Positions 6,205 to 15,711 of a DNA stretch of 33,300 nt are shown here, piece after piece. Below the pieces are notes generated by a model that worked only from the letters and a program-made list of their open reading frames with translations, was not told the origin of the DNA and searched no databases. The position numbers were made by a program, and so were the translations under genes. Every line of letters begins with the position of its first letter. Position 1 is the stretch's first letter. The stretch is from Clostridiales bacterium (lineage in GTDB: Bacteria; Bacillota; Clostridia; Clostridiales; Clostridiaceae): positions 1 through 33,300 of the forward strand of contig JAAYOT010000228.1 of the NCBI GenBank assembly GCA_012520205.1, in the 5' to 3' direction.

Positions 6205-9200
6205 ATGAAGATAAAAAAATTAATAATATCAGCTTTTGGACCATATGCAGAAAGACAAGAACTAGATTTTGAAGAAAATCTTAAAGAAAAAAATATATTT
6301 GTAATAACAGGTAATACAGGAGCTGGTAAAACAACAATTTTTGATGCCATTAACTTTGCCCTTTTTGGAGAAGCAAGTGGAAGTGAAAGGGACGGAAAAA
6401 CTTTAAGAAGTGACTTTGCCTCTCCAGAAACTAAGACAGAAGTAGAGTTATGGTTTTCTATGAGAAATAAGGATTACTATGTAAAGAGAGCTCCTCAATA
6501 TTATAGGAAAAAGCAAAGAGGAGAGGGGCTTACAGAAAATAAGGCCAGCGCAGAATTAAAGCTTAAGGATAAAACTATAACAGGAGTTAAAGAAGTTACT
6601 AAAGCAATAGAAGAGATTTTGGGCATTAACTCAGAACAATTTAAGCAATTGGTTATGATTCCCCAAGGTGAATTTAAGAAGTTATTAAATTCAGATAGTG
6701 ATAAAAAAGAAGAAATATTTAGAAAAATATTTGGAACAAAGGTATTTTCAGATATTCAGCAAAATATTAAAAATCAAGCTAATGAATTAAAAAGAAATAT
6801 AGAGCTTATTCAAAGGGATAGGGAAAATAATATTAGATCCTTTATGGTAGATGATGAAAATATAGCCTTAAAGGCAATGATAGAAGGAAAGGATATAAAT
6901 TTAGCTGAAATAATAAAAGCCTTTGAAGAAGAAATAAGTTCTGATGAAGAAAAGATTTCAAATTTAAAGGATGAATTAGATAAAATTCAAGAGGAAATAG
7001 AGGTTTTATCTAAGGAATTAGCAGTAATAAATGAAAATAATAAAAAGTTAGAAAAAAAGGATTCAATAAAGTTAGAATTTGAAAAATTAACCTCTCTAAA
7101 GAGTAATTACAAAGAAAAGTCCCTTGTCCTAGAAAAAGCCAAAAAGGCGTTAAAGCTAGATTTTTATGAAAAAGATTATAGATATAAAAAATTCCTATAT
7201 GATGGAATAGATTCAAACTTAAAAGAATCTATTAAAAAGATAGAAAAGTATAAAAAAGACTATGACTTAGCTTATAAGAGCTTTCAAGAAGAAAAAAACA
7301 AGGAAGAAGAAAAAAATACTTTATTAAGTAAATTAACTGAAATAGATAAATTAAAAGATAAGGTTTCTAAGTATGAGGAAAAGAAAAGTAAAGTTAATAA
7401 ACTAAAGACTCTTGTATTAAACTTAGAAAAAACTATTAACGATATTAATTTAGAAATAAAAAATAATAGTGAGTTAATAAATAAATTAGGAACAGAGTTA
7501 GAAAATATAAATAGTTTAAAAAATAAAAAGAATGCCTTAGAAATAAATGCTCTTAACCTAAATAAGAAAAAAGAGGATTTAGATAAATTATTAAACTCTT
7601 TAGAAAGCTATAAGAGGGAAAGCAGTAACCACTCAAAGTTATCCTTAGTTTACGAAGAGGCCGATAAAGCCTATAAAGATGCAAAGAATAATTATGAAAA
7701 TTTAGAAGAAACCTTTAGAAGAAATCAAGCAGGAATACTTGCTAAAAACTTAATAGAGGGAGAAGCCTGCCCAGTATGCGGTTCAGAGCATCATCCAAAT
7801 TTAGCAGTTTTAGATAGTGAAGTTGTAGATGAAAAATTAGTAAAAGAAGCAAAAGCTAAGGCAGATAAATTATATGATGCTAGGGAAGAATATTATAGGG
7901 ATTTATCTAAAATAAATGCAAATTTAGAATCAAATAAACAAGAAATAATTATTCCTTCATTAATGAAAATATTTGATAAAAATAATTTTGAAGATGCATC
8001 CCTAGAAATTGAGAAGGTTTCAGATCTAATAAATGAAAATAAATTTGAGCTAATAAAAACTAAGAGGGAAATAGAAGAAATAGCTAAATTAGTTGATAAG
8101 GAAGAGGAAAAAACTGGAGATAAGAAAAATAAAGAAGCTAGAAACGATAAGTTAAGAAATGACTTAGAAGAAAAAAATAAAGAGCTTTTATCCTATAAAG
8201 AAAACCTAAAAATAGAAGAAACTAACCTGAAAAATATTGAAGAAGAATTTAAGGGGGATGTTAAATCCTGTAATGAGCTTGAAATTATAAGAAGAGAAAT
8301 AGTATCTAAATTAGAAGTATTAAAAAAGAATTATGAAAAAGCAGAAGCAGAATATAATCAATTAAAATCTAATTTAGATAAAGAAAATGGAAATAAACAA
8401 TCCTTAGAAAATAGGTTAATAGAAACAAAAAAAGAATTAGAAGAATCTATTGAAATATTTAGAGAGAAAACTTTAGCCTTAGGCTTCAAAGATGGTCGTG
8501 ATTATAAAAACAGCCAGCTTAAAGAAGTAGAAATAGAAGCTTTAGAAAAGGAAATAAATAATTATAATAATAATTTAGCTAATACAGAAAAATTATTAAC
8601 AGATATAACTAAGGAATGCCAAGGTCTTGTTAAAAAGGATATTAAGGAATTAGAACTTAAAATTGAAAATTATAAAGGAGAAAAATTAAAGGTACAGGAT
8701 AATGAGAAAAAGCTATATTCAAAAATAGAACAAAATATAAAACTATTAGAAAAGATTAAAAAGAATAATGAATTAATAGAAAAGGATGAGAAAAAATATA
8801 GCACAATAGGAAGGCTGTCAAAAATTATTAATGGTGATAATGGTAGAAGAATAAGTTTTGAAAGATATGTACTAGCCTCTTATTTCGAAGATATAATTAC
8901 AGCAGCAAATTTAAGGCTTTCAAGAATGAGCTGTAATAGATTTGAGCTTCTAAGAAAGGAAGAGGTAGGAGATAAGAGAAAGGGACAAGGGTTAGATCTA
9001 GAAGTATTTGATAACTATACAGGAAAATCTAGAGATGTAAAAACCTTATCTGGTGGAGAATCCTTTAAAGCATCTTTATCAATGGCTCTAGGATTAGCTG
9101 ATGTTGTTCAGGCTTATTCAGGTGGAATACAGTTGGATACTATTTTTGTTGATGAAGGCTTTGGAACCTTAGACTCAGAATCTCTAGATAATGCTATAGA

Positions 9201-9333
9201 ATGCTTAGTTGAACTTCAAAATGATGGAAGAGTAGTAGGTATAATATCTCACGTACAGGAATTAAAGGATAGAATAGATTCAAAGATAGTTATTACATCT
9301 ACTAATAAGGGAAGCAAGGCGGAGTTCAATTAA
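6205..9333 (+). CDS. sbcC: Nuclease SbcCD subunit C (Rad50-type SMC-like ATPase)
   Basis: ATPase and tether partner of SbcD. The 1042-aa protein shows an N-terminal ABC lobe with Walker A GNTGAGKT (36-43) and a Q-loop segment PQGEFKKLL, two very long coiled coils rich in Lys, Glu and Leu, a central zinc hook CPVC (Cys522 and Cys525) within GEACPVCGSEHHP, then the C-terminal lobe with signature LSGGES (948-953) and Walker B IFVDEGFG with Asp983-Glu984. All catalytic parts are present and the length is normal for clostridial SbcC. It begins one base after the sbcD stop. Its last codon and TAA stop lie in a copy of the intergenic CAATTAAGGA word (9328-9338), suggesting the repeat reset the gene's end. 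Confidence 0.95.
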   Translation: MKIKKLIISAFGPYAERQELDFEENLKEKNIFVITGNTGAGKTTIFDAINFALFGEASGSERDGKTLRSDFASPETKTEVELWFSMRNKDYYVKRAPQYYRKKQRGEGLTENKASAELKLKDKTITGVKEVTKAIEEILGINSEQFKQLVMIPQGEFKKLLNSDSDKKEEIFRKIFGTKVFSDIQQNIKNQANELKRNIELIQRDRENNIRSFMVDDENIALKAMIEGKDINLAEIIKAFEEEISSDEEKISNLKDELDKIQEEIEVLSKELAVINENNKKLEKKDSIKLEFEKLTSLKSNYKEKSLVLEKAKKALKLDFYEKDYRYKKFLYDGIDSNLKESIKKIEKYKKDYDLAYKSFQEEKNKEEEKNTLLSKLTEIDKLKDKVSKYEEKKSKVNKLKTLVLNLEKTINDINLEIKNNSELINKLGTELENINSLKNKKNALEINALNLNKKKEDLDKLLNSLESYKRESSNHSKLSLVYEEADKAYKDAKNNYENLEETFRRNQAGILAKNLIEGEACPVCGSEHHPNLAVLDSEVVDEKLVKEAKAKADKLYDAREEYYRDLSKINANLESNKQEIIIPSLMKIFDKNNFEDASLEIEKVSDLINENKFELIKTKREIEEIAKLVDKEEEKTGDKKNKEARNDKLRNDLEEKNKELLSYKENLKIEETNLKNIEEEFKGDVKSCNELEIIRREIVSKLEVLKKNYEKAEAEYNQLKSNLDKENGNKQSLENRLIETKKELEESIEIFREKTLALGFKDGRDYKNSQLKEVEIEALEKEINNYNNNLANTEKLLTDITKECQGLVKKDIKELELKIENYKGEKLKVQDNEKKLYSKIEQNIKLLEKIKKNNELIEKDEKKYSTIGRLSKIINGDNGRRISFERYVLASYFEDIITAANLRLSRMSCNRFELLRKEEVGDKRKGQGLDLEVFDNYTGKSRDVKTLSGGESFKASLSMALGLADVVQAYSGGIQLDTIFVDEGFGTLDSESLDNAIECLVELQNDGRVVGIISHVQELKDRIDSKIVITSTNKGSKAEFN

Positions 9334-9359
9334 GGATTAACAGATAACAAATAACAAGG
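9328..9359. repeat. Dispersed intergenic repeat overlapping the sbcC stop codon
   Basis: CAATTAAGGATTAACAG continuing into ATAACAAATAACAAGG. The TAA at 9331-9333 that ends sbcC belongs to the repeat word CAATTAAGGA. Confidence 0.45.
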
Positions 9360-9372
9360 GATAAGAAGTAAA

Positions 9373-9416
9373 AAGTAAGTTGTTTCATAAATTGTTTATG
9401 AGCAGCTTGCTTTTTT
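9373..9416 (+). terminator. Terminator after sbcC
   Basis: AAGTAAGTTGTTTCAT pairs (with G-U pairs and one bulge) with ATGAGCAGCTTGCTT, followed by a T-run. Confidence 0.75.
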
Positions 9417-9538
9417 GCTATAAAAAGAGATAAGAATATTTTTAAAAATGCTTCTTTTTTCTTTATTAAGGAATATATAAAGATATATGGATTTATTAAA
9501 TAAAAATATTTAAGAAAAATAAAAAAATATTCATTCCT
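9417..9538. other. AT-rich spacer upstream of hcp
   Basis: Part of the 311-bp gap between sbcC and hcp. After the terminator there is only A/T-rich sequence with no credible ORF; the regulatory content begins at 9539. Confidence 0.6.
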
Positions 9539-9580
9539 GTAACCTCTGTTACCGATTCTTCTGTAAAAACTGGTTATAAT
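9539..9580 (+). promoter_or_regulatory. hcp promoter with Crp/Fnr (HcpR)-type operator
   Basis: A perfect inverted repeat GTAAC-CTCT-GTTAC (9539-9552) precedes a TATAAT -10 (9575-9580). There is no recognisable -35 hexamer 17 nt upstream (CCGATT at 9552-9557). With a start site near 9587 the operator centre is at about -41.5, the class II activator position. The gene downstream of hcp encodes a Crp/Fnr-family protein, and HcpR is the known regulator of hcp in clostridia. Confidence 0.7.
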
Positions 9581-9644
9581 GAGTATATCAAATGAACATT
9601 TTGAAATAATTAATTTTTAAATATATTTAAGGAGGCTATTTTTT

Positions 9645-11282
9645 ATGGAAAATAAAATGTTTTGTTTCCAATGTCAAGAAACAGCAGGATGTACAGGATG
9701 TACAAAGTTTGGAGTATGTGGAAAGTCACCAGACCTTGCTAGAATGCAAGACTTATTAGTATATGTAACAAAGGGATTATCAGATGTTACAACTAGACTT
9801 AGAAAAGAAGGAAAAGAAGTTTCAGCTGAAGTTAACCACTATGTAACTATAAACCTATTTACAACAATAACTAATGCTAACTTTGATGATGAAATATTCT
9901 ACGATAGAGTAAAAAGAGTATTAGAAATAAAAGAAGAATTATTAAATCAATTATCAAACAAAGAAGGTTTATCAGAAGCTGCATTATGGACTGCTTCAAC
10001 AAGAGAAGAATATGATGCAAAATCAACAGAAGTTGGTGTATTAGCAACTAAAGATGAAGATGTAAGAAGCTTAAGAGAACTTATAACTTATGGATTAAAA
10101 GGTTTAGCAGCATACATGAAGCATGCTAACGAACTAGGCTATGATAACGAAGAAGTTAGTGCATTTATGCAAGAAACTTTAGCTAAGTTATTAGATGATA
10201 ACTTAACAGTAGATGAATTAGTTGCTTTAACTTTAGAAACAGGTAAAGTTGGGGTAGACGGTATGGCTCTATTAGATAGCGCTAATACTGGAACTTATGG
10301 AAACCCTGAAATAACAAAGGTTAATATAGGTGTTAGAAATAACCCAGGTATCTTAGTTTCAGGTCACGACTTAAAAGACTTAGAACAATTATTAGAGCAA
10401 ACAGTGGGAACAGGAGTAGATGTTTATACTCACTCAGAAATGTTACCAGCTCACTACTACCCAGCATTCAAGAAATATGATCACTTTGTAGGAAACTACG
10501 GAAATGCATGGTGGAAACAAAAAGAAGAATTCGAAAGCTTCAATGGACCAATTTTAATGACTACTAACTGTATAGTACCTCCAAAGGAAAGCTACAAGGC
10601 TAGAGTATTCACAACTGGAGCTGCTGGATTCCCAGGATGTAAGCATATACCAGGAGTAGATGGAGAAAAGAAAGATTTCTCAGAAATAATTGAACTTGCT
10701 AAAACATGCAAGGCTCCAACAGAAATAGAAAAGGGAGAAATCATTGGTGGATTTGCTCACAACCAAGTATTTGCACTTGCTGATAAAGTTGTAGATGCTG
10801 TTAAGTCAGGGGCTATTAAGAAGTTCTTCGTAATGGCTGGATGTGACGGTAGAGCTAAATCAAGAAACTACTACACAGATTTTGCAAAAGCATTACCAAA
10901 AGATACAGTTATCTTAACTGCAGGTTGTGCAAAATACAAATATAACAAATTAGACTTAGGAGATATCGGTGGAATCCCAAGAGTTCTAGATGCAGGACAA
11001 TGTAACGACTCATACTCATTAGCATTAATTGCATTAAAACTTAAAGAAGTATTCGAATTACAAGACATTAATGATTTACCATTAGCATTCAACATTGCAT
11101 GGTATGAACAAAAAGCTGTTATAGTATTATTATCATTACTATACCTTGGAGTTAAGAATATCCACTTAGGACCAACTCTACCAGCATTCCTTTCACCAAA
11201 TGTTGCTAAAGTACTTGTTGAAAACTTTGGAATTGGCGGAATCACAAACGTAGAAGACGACTTAAAAATGTTCTTAGGTTAA
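9645..11282 (+). CDS. hcp: Hydroxylamine reductase / hybrid cluster protein Hcp
   Basis: Cytoplasmic Fe-S protein active on NO and hydroxylamine, also implicated in S-nitrosylation. The 545-aa protein starts [13 protein letters not shown]; Cys7, Cys10, Cys19 and Cys25 make the N-terminal cubane cluster. Ligands of the hybrid Fe-S-O cluster are recognisable in order: GHDLKDL (His), THSEMLP (Glu), TNCIVPP, FPGCKHI, TAGCAKY, GQCNDSY (Cys), then WYEQKAV near the end. The start has AAGGAGG 9 nt upstream. The codon choice is cleaner and more biased than in neighbouring genes, typical of a gene made at high level when induced. The promoter carries a likely HcpR operator, and the probable regulator is encoded downstream, beyond a decayed protease fragment. 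Ends at a strong terminator. Confidence 0.97.
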   Translation: MENKMFCFQCQETAGCTGCTKFGVCGKSPDLARMQDLLVYVTKGLSDVTTRLRKEGKEVSAEVNHYVTINLFTTITNANFDDEIFYDRVKRVLEIKEELLNQLSNKEGLSEAALWTASTREEYDAKSTEVGVLATKDEDVRSLRELITYGLKGLAAYMKHANELGYDNEEVSAFMQETLAKLLDDNLTVDELVALTLETGKVGVDGMALLDSANTGTYGNPEITKVNIGVRNNPGILVSGHDLKDLEQLLEQTVGTGVDVYTHSEMLPAHYYPAFKKYDHFVGNYGNAWWKQKEEFESFNGPILMTTNCIVPPKESYKARVFTTGAAGFPGCKHIPGVDGEKKDFSEIIELAKTCKAPTEIEKGEIIGGFAHNQVFALADKVVDAVKSGAIKKFFVMAGCDGRAKSRNYYTDFAKALPKDTVILTAGCAKYKYNKLDLGDIGGIPRVLDAGQCNDSYSLALIALKLKEVFELQDINDLPLAFNIAWYEQKAVIVLLSLLYLGVKNIHLGPTLPAFLSPNVAKVLVENFGIGGITNVEDDLKMFLG

Positions 11283-11291
11283 TTTAAATAT

Positions 11292-11337
11292 TAAAGAAGT
11301 CTGCTTTACTAACTATTTAGTTAAGCAGGCTTCTTTA
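11292..11337 (+). terminator. Terminator after hcp
   Basis: TAAAGAAGTCTGCTTTA...TTAAGCAGGCTTCTTTA, a stem of about 16 bp with one G-U pair; the right arm is itself T-rich. Confidence 0.8.
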
Positions 11338-11342
11338 GTTTA

Positions 11343-11616
11343 AAAGAATATAGTAAAATAAAAAGTAGGAAGACTCCATTTGGTGGACTAGTATTAGCTT
11401 TTACATGGGGAGCTTTTCATTTTATTTCTAGGCTTAAAGGTATAGAAATTTGGAATGGAATATCATGTATGATATTTTCAGTACTAAGTGGAATAGCCTA
11501 TTTAAAATTGAAGAAGAGATTAGGATATTCATATATTTTTGTTGTATTAGGCTATTTATTATGATTTGGCTGCAAATTATAAGCAGAAGGATTTACTAAA
11601 TATAGTTAAAGAATAA
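11343..11616 (+). pseudogene. CPBP (CaaX-type) intramembrane protease remnant, truncated and frameshifted
   Basis: A stop-free frame from about 11343 gives TPFGGLVLAFTWGAFHFISR, then KGIEIWNGISCMIFSVLSG and YSYIFVVLGYLL before a TGA at 11562-11564. Moving to the next frame at that point continues DLAANYKQKDLLNIVKE and stops at TAA 11614-11616. The WGAFH and following helices resemble the second half of CPBP-family membrane proteases, whose ends often read GYLL-D-xxANY. The N-terminal half with the EExxxR motif is absent, there is no start codon with a ribosome binding site, and the frame is broken near 11560. The hcp terminator abuts the left edge, so this looks like the surviving 3' end of a deleted gene. 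Confidence 0.6.
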
Positions 11617-11681
11617 AAGGTAAAGGAATAGAGAATAAAAAATTATATAATATTTTTGGTTAGGTTTTGAAAGGAAAAGAT

Positions 11682-12350
11682 ATGATAAAAACATTACAAA
11701 GGGCTAGATTTTTTAAGGATATTAAAGATGATGAAATACAGAAAATTTTAGATGAGGAAGTTTATATAGTAAGATCCTATAATAAAGGGCAAATAATTGC
11801 TAATCAAGGTGAGCCCTGCAATAGTTTATCTATAATAATAGAAGGAAGAACTGTTGTACAAAATGTATATGAAAATGGGAAGGTGCTAACTTTAGCAAAC
11901 CTTAAGGAAAGTGATGCTTTTGCAGAGGCAATAATATTTATAAAAGAGGGAACTTATCCTTCTACAGTTATGGCTGTAGAAAATTGTAAAATAATTTCTT
12001 TCCCTAAAAAAACTATTTTAAATATAATGAAGAATAATACTAAATTTACTGAGAATTTCTTAGGATTACTATCTCAAAAACTAGTAAACCTAAATAAAAA
12101 AATAAAACTAATAGAATTAGATACAATAAGGAGAAAAATATGTAAGCTGCTATTAGATAACTATAAGGCAAAGGATTCGTTAGTACTAAAGATAAAATCA
12201 AAAAAGGAACTGGCAGAAGAGATGGGAGTAGCAAGGCCTTCTCTTTCTAGAGAATTAATTAGTATGAAAAATGATGGCCTTATTGATTTTAACTTAAAAG
12301 AAATAAGAATATTAGATTTAGAAAAATTAGAAGATGAATTCTTTGATTAA
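11682..12350 (+). CDS. hcpR: Crp/Fnr family transcriptional regulator, HcpR-like
   Basis: The 222-aa protein has a cyclic-nucleotide-binding-type beta barrel (about 20-125; GEPCNSLSIIIEGRT and EAIIFIKEGTYPSTV are characteristic strands), a long dimerisation helix, and a C-terminal winged helix with the recognition region KKELAEEMGVARPSLSRELI. It lacks the N-terminal cysteine cluster of Fnr. Its place downstream of hcp, and the GTAAC-N4-GTTAC site before hcp, make it the likely NO/nitrosative-stress activator HcpR. The name rests on context more than on a signature residue. I chose ATG 11682 with AAAGGA 7 nt upstream; the TTG at 11667 would overlap that ribosome binding site. It is probably transcribed alone, since terminators flank it on both sides. 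Confidence 0.85.
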   Translation: MIKTLQRARFFKDIKDDEIQKILDEEVYIVRSYNKGQIIANQGEPCNSLSIIIEGRTVVQNVYENGKVLTLANLKESDAFAEAIIFIKEGTYPSTVMAVENCKIISFPKKTILNIMKNNTKFTENFLGLLSQKLVNLNKKIKLIELDTIRRKICKLLLDNYKAKDSLVLKIKSKKELAEEMGVARPSLSRELISMKNDGLIDFNLKEIRILDLEKLEDEFFD

Positions 12351-12357
12351 TATATAA

Positions 12358-12399
12358 GAAAAGATATTTTGCAAAATTATGCTGCAAGGTATCTTTTTT
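12358..12399 (+). terminator. Terminator after the Crp/Fnr gene
   Basis: AAAAGATATTTTGCA pairs with TGCAAGGTATCTTTT (one G-U), followed by T-run. Confidence 0.8.
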
Positions 12400-12450
12400 T
12401 GTTAATTTCATAAAAATTTACTTTTAATTTAAAAAATAGGGGAGTTTTGA

Positions 12451-12479
12451 TTGACAATTCTATATGAAAATAATAGAAT
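12451..12479 (+). promoter_or_regulatory. Consensus SigA promoter of the UPF0237-UPF0210 operon
   Basis: TTGACA (12451-12456), 17-nt spacer, TAGAAT (12474-12479). A 13-bp inverted repeat, TTTACTTTTAATT (12417-12429) and AATTAAAAGTAAA (12477-12489), flanks the promoter, and AATTAAAAGT occurs again at 12511-12520. Confidence 0.7.
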
Positions 12480-12535
12480 TAAAAGTAAAAATTTAGCGAG
12501 TTAAATTGTTAATTAAAAGTGAGAGGGGATAAAAA

Positions 12536-12805
12536 ATGAAAGGAATTTTAACTGTAATAGGAAAAGACAAGGTAGGAATAATTGCAGGAATAAGCAATGA
12601 ATTACTTAAATTTAATATCAATATTTTAGATGTAAACCAAACTATAATGAATGAGTATTTTACAATGATAATGATGCTTGATTTAGAAAAAGCTTCTAGT
12701 AGTTTTGATTTAATAAAAGAAGGTTTAATTTTAAAGGGAAAAGAACTTGGGGTAGATGTTAAGATTCAGAGAGAAGAAATATTTAATTCAATGCATAGTT
12801 TATAA
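12536..12805 (+). CDS. ACT domain protein, UPF0237 family
   Basis: An 89-aa protein that is one ACT domain: [20 protein letters not shown] opens the first strand and helix with the KVGIIAGIS turn that binds small ligands such as amino acids in ACT domains, and a second beta-alpha-beta unit follows ([11 protein letters not shown]). No other domain is attached. Proteins of this family are encoded directly before a UPF0210 protein in many Gram-positive bacteria, and the same pair is seen here 20 nt apart, so the two probably act together, with the ACT protein as a sensor or subunit. The biochemical role is unknown. The start has GAGGGG 8 nt upstream; a strong SigA promoter precedes it. Confidence 0.9.
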   Translation: MKGILTVIGKDKVGIIAGISNELLKFNINILDVNQTIMNEYFTMIMMLDLEKASSSFDLIKEGLILKGKELGVDVKIQREEIFNSMHSL

Positions 12806-12825
12806 TAGGGATTTGGAGGATAAAA

Positions 12826-14181
12826 ATGAATACTAATAATATTTTAGAAACAATAAAAATGATTGAAGAAGAAAATTTAGATATAAGAACTATTACCATG
12901 GGGATTTCTTTATTAGACTGCATTGATTCAGATGGAGAGAAGGCTAGAGAGAAAATATACAATAAAATAATCACTTCTGCAAAAGATTTGGTAAAAGTAG
13001 GCAAAGAAATAGAAAATGAATTTGGCATACCGATAGTTAATAAGAGAGTATCTGTAACCCCAATTTCAATAATAGCTGGAGCTACAAATGAAGAGGATTA
13101 TGTTAAGTTTGCAGAAACTTTAGATAAAGCGGCAGAACATTTAGGAATAGATTTTATAGGGGGATTTTCAGCTTTAGTTCAAAAGGGATATACAAAGGGA
13201 GATAAAATATTAATAAAGTCAATTCCAGAAGCCCTTGCAAAAACTAAAAAGGTATGTGCATCAGTAAATATAGGTTCCACTAGAAGTGGAATTAACATGG
13301 ATGCTGTAAAAGAAATGGGGCAAATTATTAAGAAAACTGCTGAGTTAACAAAAGAAAGTAAGGGTTTTGGATGCGCTAAGTTAGTTGTATTTTGCAATGC
13401 AGTAGAGGACAACCCATTTATGGCAGGAGCCTTCCATGGAGTGGGGGAAGCAGATAAAATAATAAATGTTGGAGTAAGTGGTCCTGGAGTTGTTCAAAGA
13501 GCATTGCAAAAGGTAAAAGGAGACCCCTTTGATGTAGTAGCTGAAACAATAAAGAAAACAGCCTTTAAAATTACCAGAATGGGACAATTAGTAGCAAAGG
13601 AAGCATCAAAAAGACTTGAAGTACCTTTTGGAATTGTAGATTTATCATTAGCACCAACACCAGCTATAGGTGACTCTGTAGCTCATATACTTGAAGAAAT
13701 GGGCTTAGAATCTGTAGGAACTCATGGTACAACAGCTGCTTTAGCATTATTAAATGATGCTGTTAAAAAGGGTGGAATTATGGCCTGCAGTCATGTTGGA
13801 GGGCTAAGTGGAGCCTTTATTCCGGTGTCAGAAGATGCAGGTATGATTGATGCAGTATTAAAGGGAGCAATAAATTTAGAAAAACTAGAAGCAATGACGG
13901 CTATTTGCTCTGTTGGATTGGATATGATAGCAGTACCAGGAGATACATCAGCAGAAACTCTGGCTGCAATGATAGCAGATGAGGCGGCAATAGGCATGAT
14001 AAATAACAAGACAACAGCAGCTAGAATAATACCAGCACCAGGATGTACAGTTGGGGATATGGTAGAATTTGGCGGACTTCTAGGCAGGGCACCTGTAATG
14101 AAGATTAATGAAAATTCTTCAAAATTATTTATTGAAAGAGGTGGAAGGATACCAGCACCTGTACATTCATTTAAAAACTAA
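12826..14181 (+). CDS. UPF0210 (DUF711, PFL-like) family protein
   Basis: A 451-aa cytoplasmic protein, full length for the UPF0210/DUF711 family. It begins with a helical segment ([20 protein letters not shown]), carries [11 protein letters not shown] at the start of the conserved core, [14 protein letters not shown] in the middle, [20 protein letters not shown] as a highly conserved stretch, and glycine-rich GVSGPGVV and [21 protein letters not shown] near the end. The fold is related to pyruvate formate-lyase-like barrels, but no glycyl-radical motif is present and no reaction is established. RBS GGAGG lies 7 nt before the ATG. Second gene of a two-gene operon with the ACT protein; a terminator follows. 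Confidence 0.92.
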   Translation: MNTNNILETIKMIEEENLDIRTITMGISLLDCIDSDGEKAREKIYNKIITSAKDLVKVGKEIENEFGIPIVNKRVSVTPISIIAGATNEEDYVKFAETLDKAAEHLGIDFIGGFSALVQKGYTKGDKILIKSIPEALAKTKKVCASVNIGSTRSGINMDAVKEMGQIIKKTAELTKESKGFGCAKLVVFCNAVEDNPFMAGAFHGVGEADKIINVGVSGPGVVQRALQKVKGDPFDVVAETIKKTAFKITRMGQLVAKEASKRLEVPFGIVDLSLAPTPAIGDSVAHILEEMGLESVGTHGTTAALALLNDAVKKGGIMACSHVGGLSGAFIPVSEDAGMIDAVLKGAINLEKLEAMTAICSVGLDMIAVPGDTSAETLAAMIADEAAIGMINNKTTAARIIPAPGCTVGDMVEFGGLLGRAPVMKINENSSKLFIERGGRIPAPVHSFKN

Positions 14182-14206
14182 ATAAGTTGCAAATTAAAAA
14201 ATATAT

Positions 14207-14244
14207 AAAAAGAGAAAGTAGAAATAAAATGCTTTCTCTTTTAA
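14207..14244 (+). terminator. Terminator after the UPF0210 gene
   Basis: AAAAGAGAAAG pairs with CTTTCTCTTTT around a 13-nt loop. Confidence 0.8.
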
Positions 14245-14443
14245 TTTCAAAATTTAAATATAAATCTAGAAAACTTGTATTAAGAGATGGGAAAAAGCCA
14301 AAAATAATAGAATATTAAGGATCTTGTATATGTTTTTCTAATTAGAGTGCAATAATATAAAATATTATTGAAATCGATATAAAAACTAAACTTTAATAAC
14401 CGATAATAAATATTAAGTAGTATTTTAAGTTTCGAAAAAATAA
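14245..14443. other. Non-coding AT-rich region upstream of fprA
   Basis: About 200 bp after the UPF0210 terminator. No ORF with a ribosome binding site, no convincing hairpin and no recognisable operator seen. Confidence 0.5.
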
Positions 14444-14472
14444 TTGTTTGAAGAAAAGTTTTGTGGTAAAGT
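14444..14472 (+). promoter_or_regulatory. Candidate fprA promoter
   Basis: TTGTTT (14444-14449), 17-nt spacer, TAAAGT (14467-14472) with TGG directly before the -10 (extended -10 form). Plausible, not strong. Confidence 0.35.
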
Positions 14473-14518
14473 ATTTATAAGTGTGCAAAAAAATATATGC
14501 TAATTTGGAGGGATAAAT

Positions 14519-15688
14519 ATGGTAGAAAAGATTATAGATAATATTTACTGGGTGGGAGTTAAAGATCCAGGTTTAGAAGTATTCGATATAATAATGGAAA
14601 CAAAAAAAGGAACTACTTATAATTCTTATTTAATAGATGATGAAAAAATAGCCATAATCGATAGTGTGAAAACAGGCTTTCATGAAGAATTTGTAAAAAA
14701 TATTACTTCTATTATTGGTGATAGAGAAGTTGATTATATTGTTGTTCAACATACAGAATTAGATCATAGCGGATCATTAATTAAATTAATAGAAAAATAT
14801 CCTAAGGCAAAGGTTGTTGGAACAAAAGCAGCATTAAATTACTTGAAAAATATTTTAAATAAAGATTTTAATAGTGAAGATGCAAAGGGGGAAATCAGCT
14901 TAGGAAAAACAAGTCTTAAATTTATACCAGCACCAAATTTACATTGGCCAGATACAATGTTTACTTATGTAGAAGAGAGAAATCTTTTATTTACATGTGA
15001 TTTTACAGGTTCACATTACTGCCCGGAAGGATCAATTACTTCAAGTTTAAATGAAGATTACTTTGTTGAAATGAAATACTATTTTGATTGTATAATGGGA
15101 CCATTTAAAAAATTTGTATTAATGGCATTAAATAAAATAGAAGGATTGAATTTTGATATAATTGCTCCAAGTCATGGTCCAGTACATATGAATAATATTG
15201 AAAAAATCCTTAATTTATATAAAGAATGGGCTGCTGAAGTTAAGGTTGATAATAAAAAAGTAGAAATATTTTATATTTCAGCTTATGGCAACACAGAATT
15301 CATGGCTCAATTTTTAAAAGATAAGCTAGAAGAGAAGGGGTTTAAAGCAGATATAACTGAAATAACAGAAGTTCCATTAGAGGAAAGTGTTAAAAAGCTA
15401 GAAGCAGCTAAGGGTATTATGATTGGTTCACCAACAATAAATCAAGATGCTGTAAAACCATCTTGGGATTTACTATCCTTAATTAGCCCAGTTGTTAATA
15501 GAGGAAAAGCTGCCTTAGCCTTTGGTTCATATGGCTGGAGCGGAGAAGGTGTAAAGATGATTACATCAAGGCTTAAAGAATTAAAACTTAAGACTGTGGA
15601 TCCTGGTATAGCATTCTGCTTTGTTCCTTCTGAAGAAGATTTAAAAAGAGCAGAGGAAGCAGTAGATAAGTTCATTGAACTTATGTAG
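14519..15688 (+). CDS. fprA: Flavodiiron protein (A-type flavoprotein), O2/NO reductase
   Basis: Reduces O2 to water and/or NO to N2O with electrons from rubredoxin or a related carrier. The 389-aa protein has an N-terminal metallo-beta-lactamase-like di-iron domain with all ligands: His78, Glu80, Asp82, His83 (HTELDH), His142 (NLHWPD), Asp161 (CDFTGSHY) and His219 (SHGP). The C-terminal flavodoxin domain starts at about 247 with YISAYGNTE forming the FMN phosphate loop, then GSPTINQDA and SYGWSGEGV. There is no extra rubredoxin or NADH-reductase domain, so it is class A. RBS GGAGGG is 8 nt upstream. Together with the reverse rubrerythrin, Hcp and the Crp/Fnr regulator it makes a local cluster of O2/NO defence genes, each with its own transcription signals. 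Confidence 0.96.
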   Translation: MVEKIIDNIYWVGVKDPGLEVFDIIMETKKGTTYNSYLIDDEKIAIIDSVKTGFHEEFVKNITSIIGDREVDYIVVQHTELDHSGSLIKLIEKYPKAKVVGTKAALNYLKNILNKDFNSEDAKGEISLGKTSLKFIPAPNLHWPDTMFTYVEERNLLFTCDFTGSHYCPEGSITSSLNEDYFVEMKYYFDCIMGPFKKFVLMALNKIEGLNFDIIAPSHGPVHMNNIEKILNLYKEWAAEVKVDNKKVEIFYISAYGNTEFMAQFLKDKLEEKGFKADITEITEVPLEESVKKLEAAKGIMIGSPTINQDAVKPSWDLLSLISPVVNRGKAALAFGSYGWSGEGVKMITSRLKELKLKTVDPGIAFCFVPSEEDLKRAEEAVDKFIELM

Positions 15689-15711
15689 AAAAGTGCTAAT
15701 AAACAGGCTAC

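Noticed and set aside
10871-11245. 124-aa open frame on the minus strand inside hcp
   Set aside because: It is the antisense shadow of a strongly biased coding frame; no ribosome binding site or promoter, and hcp is certain.
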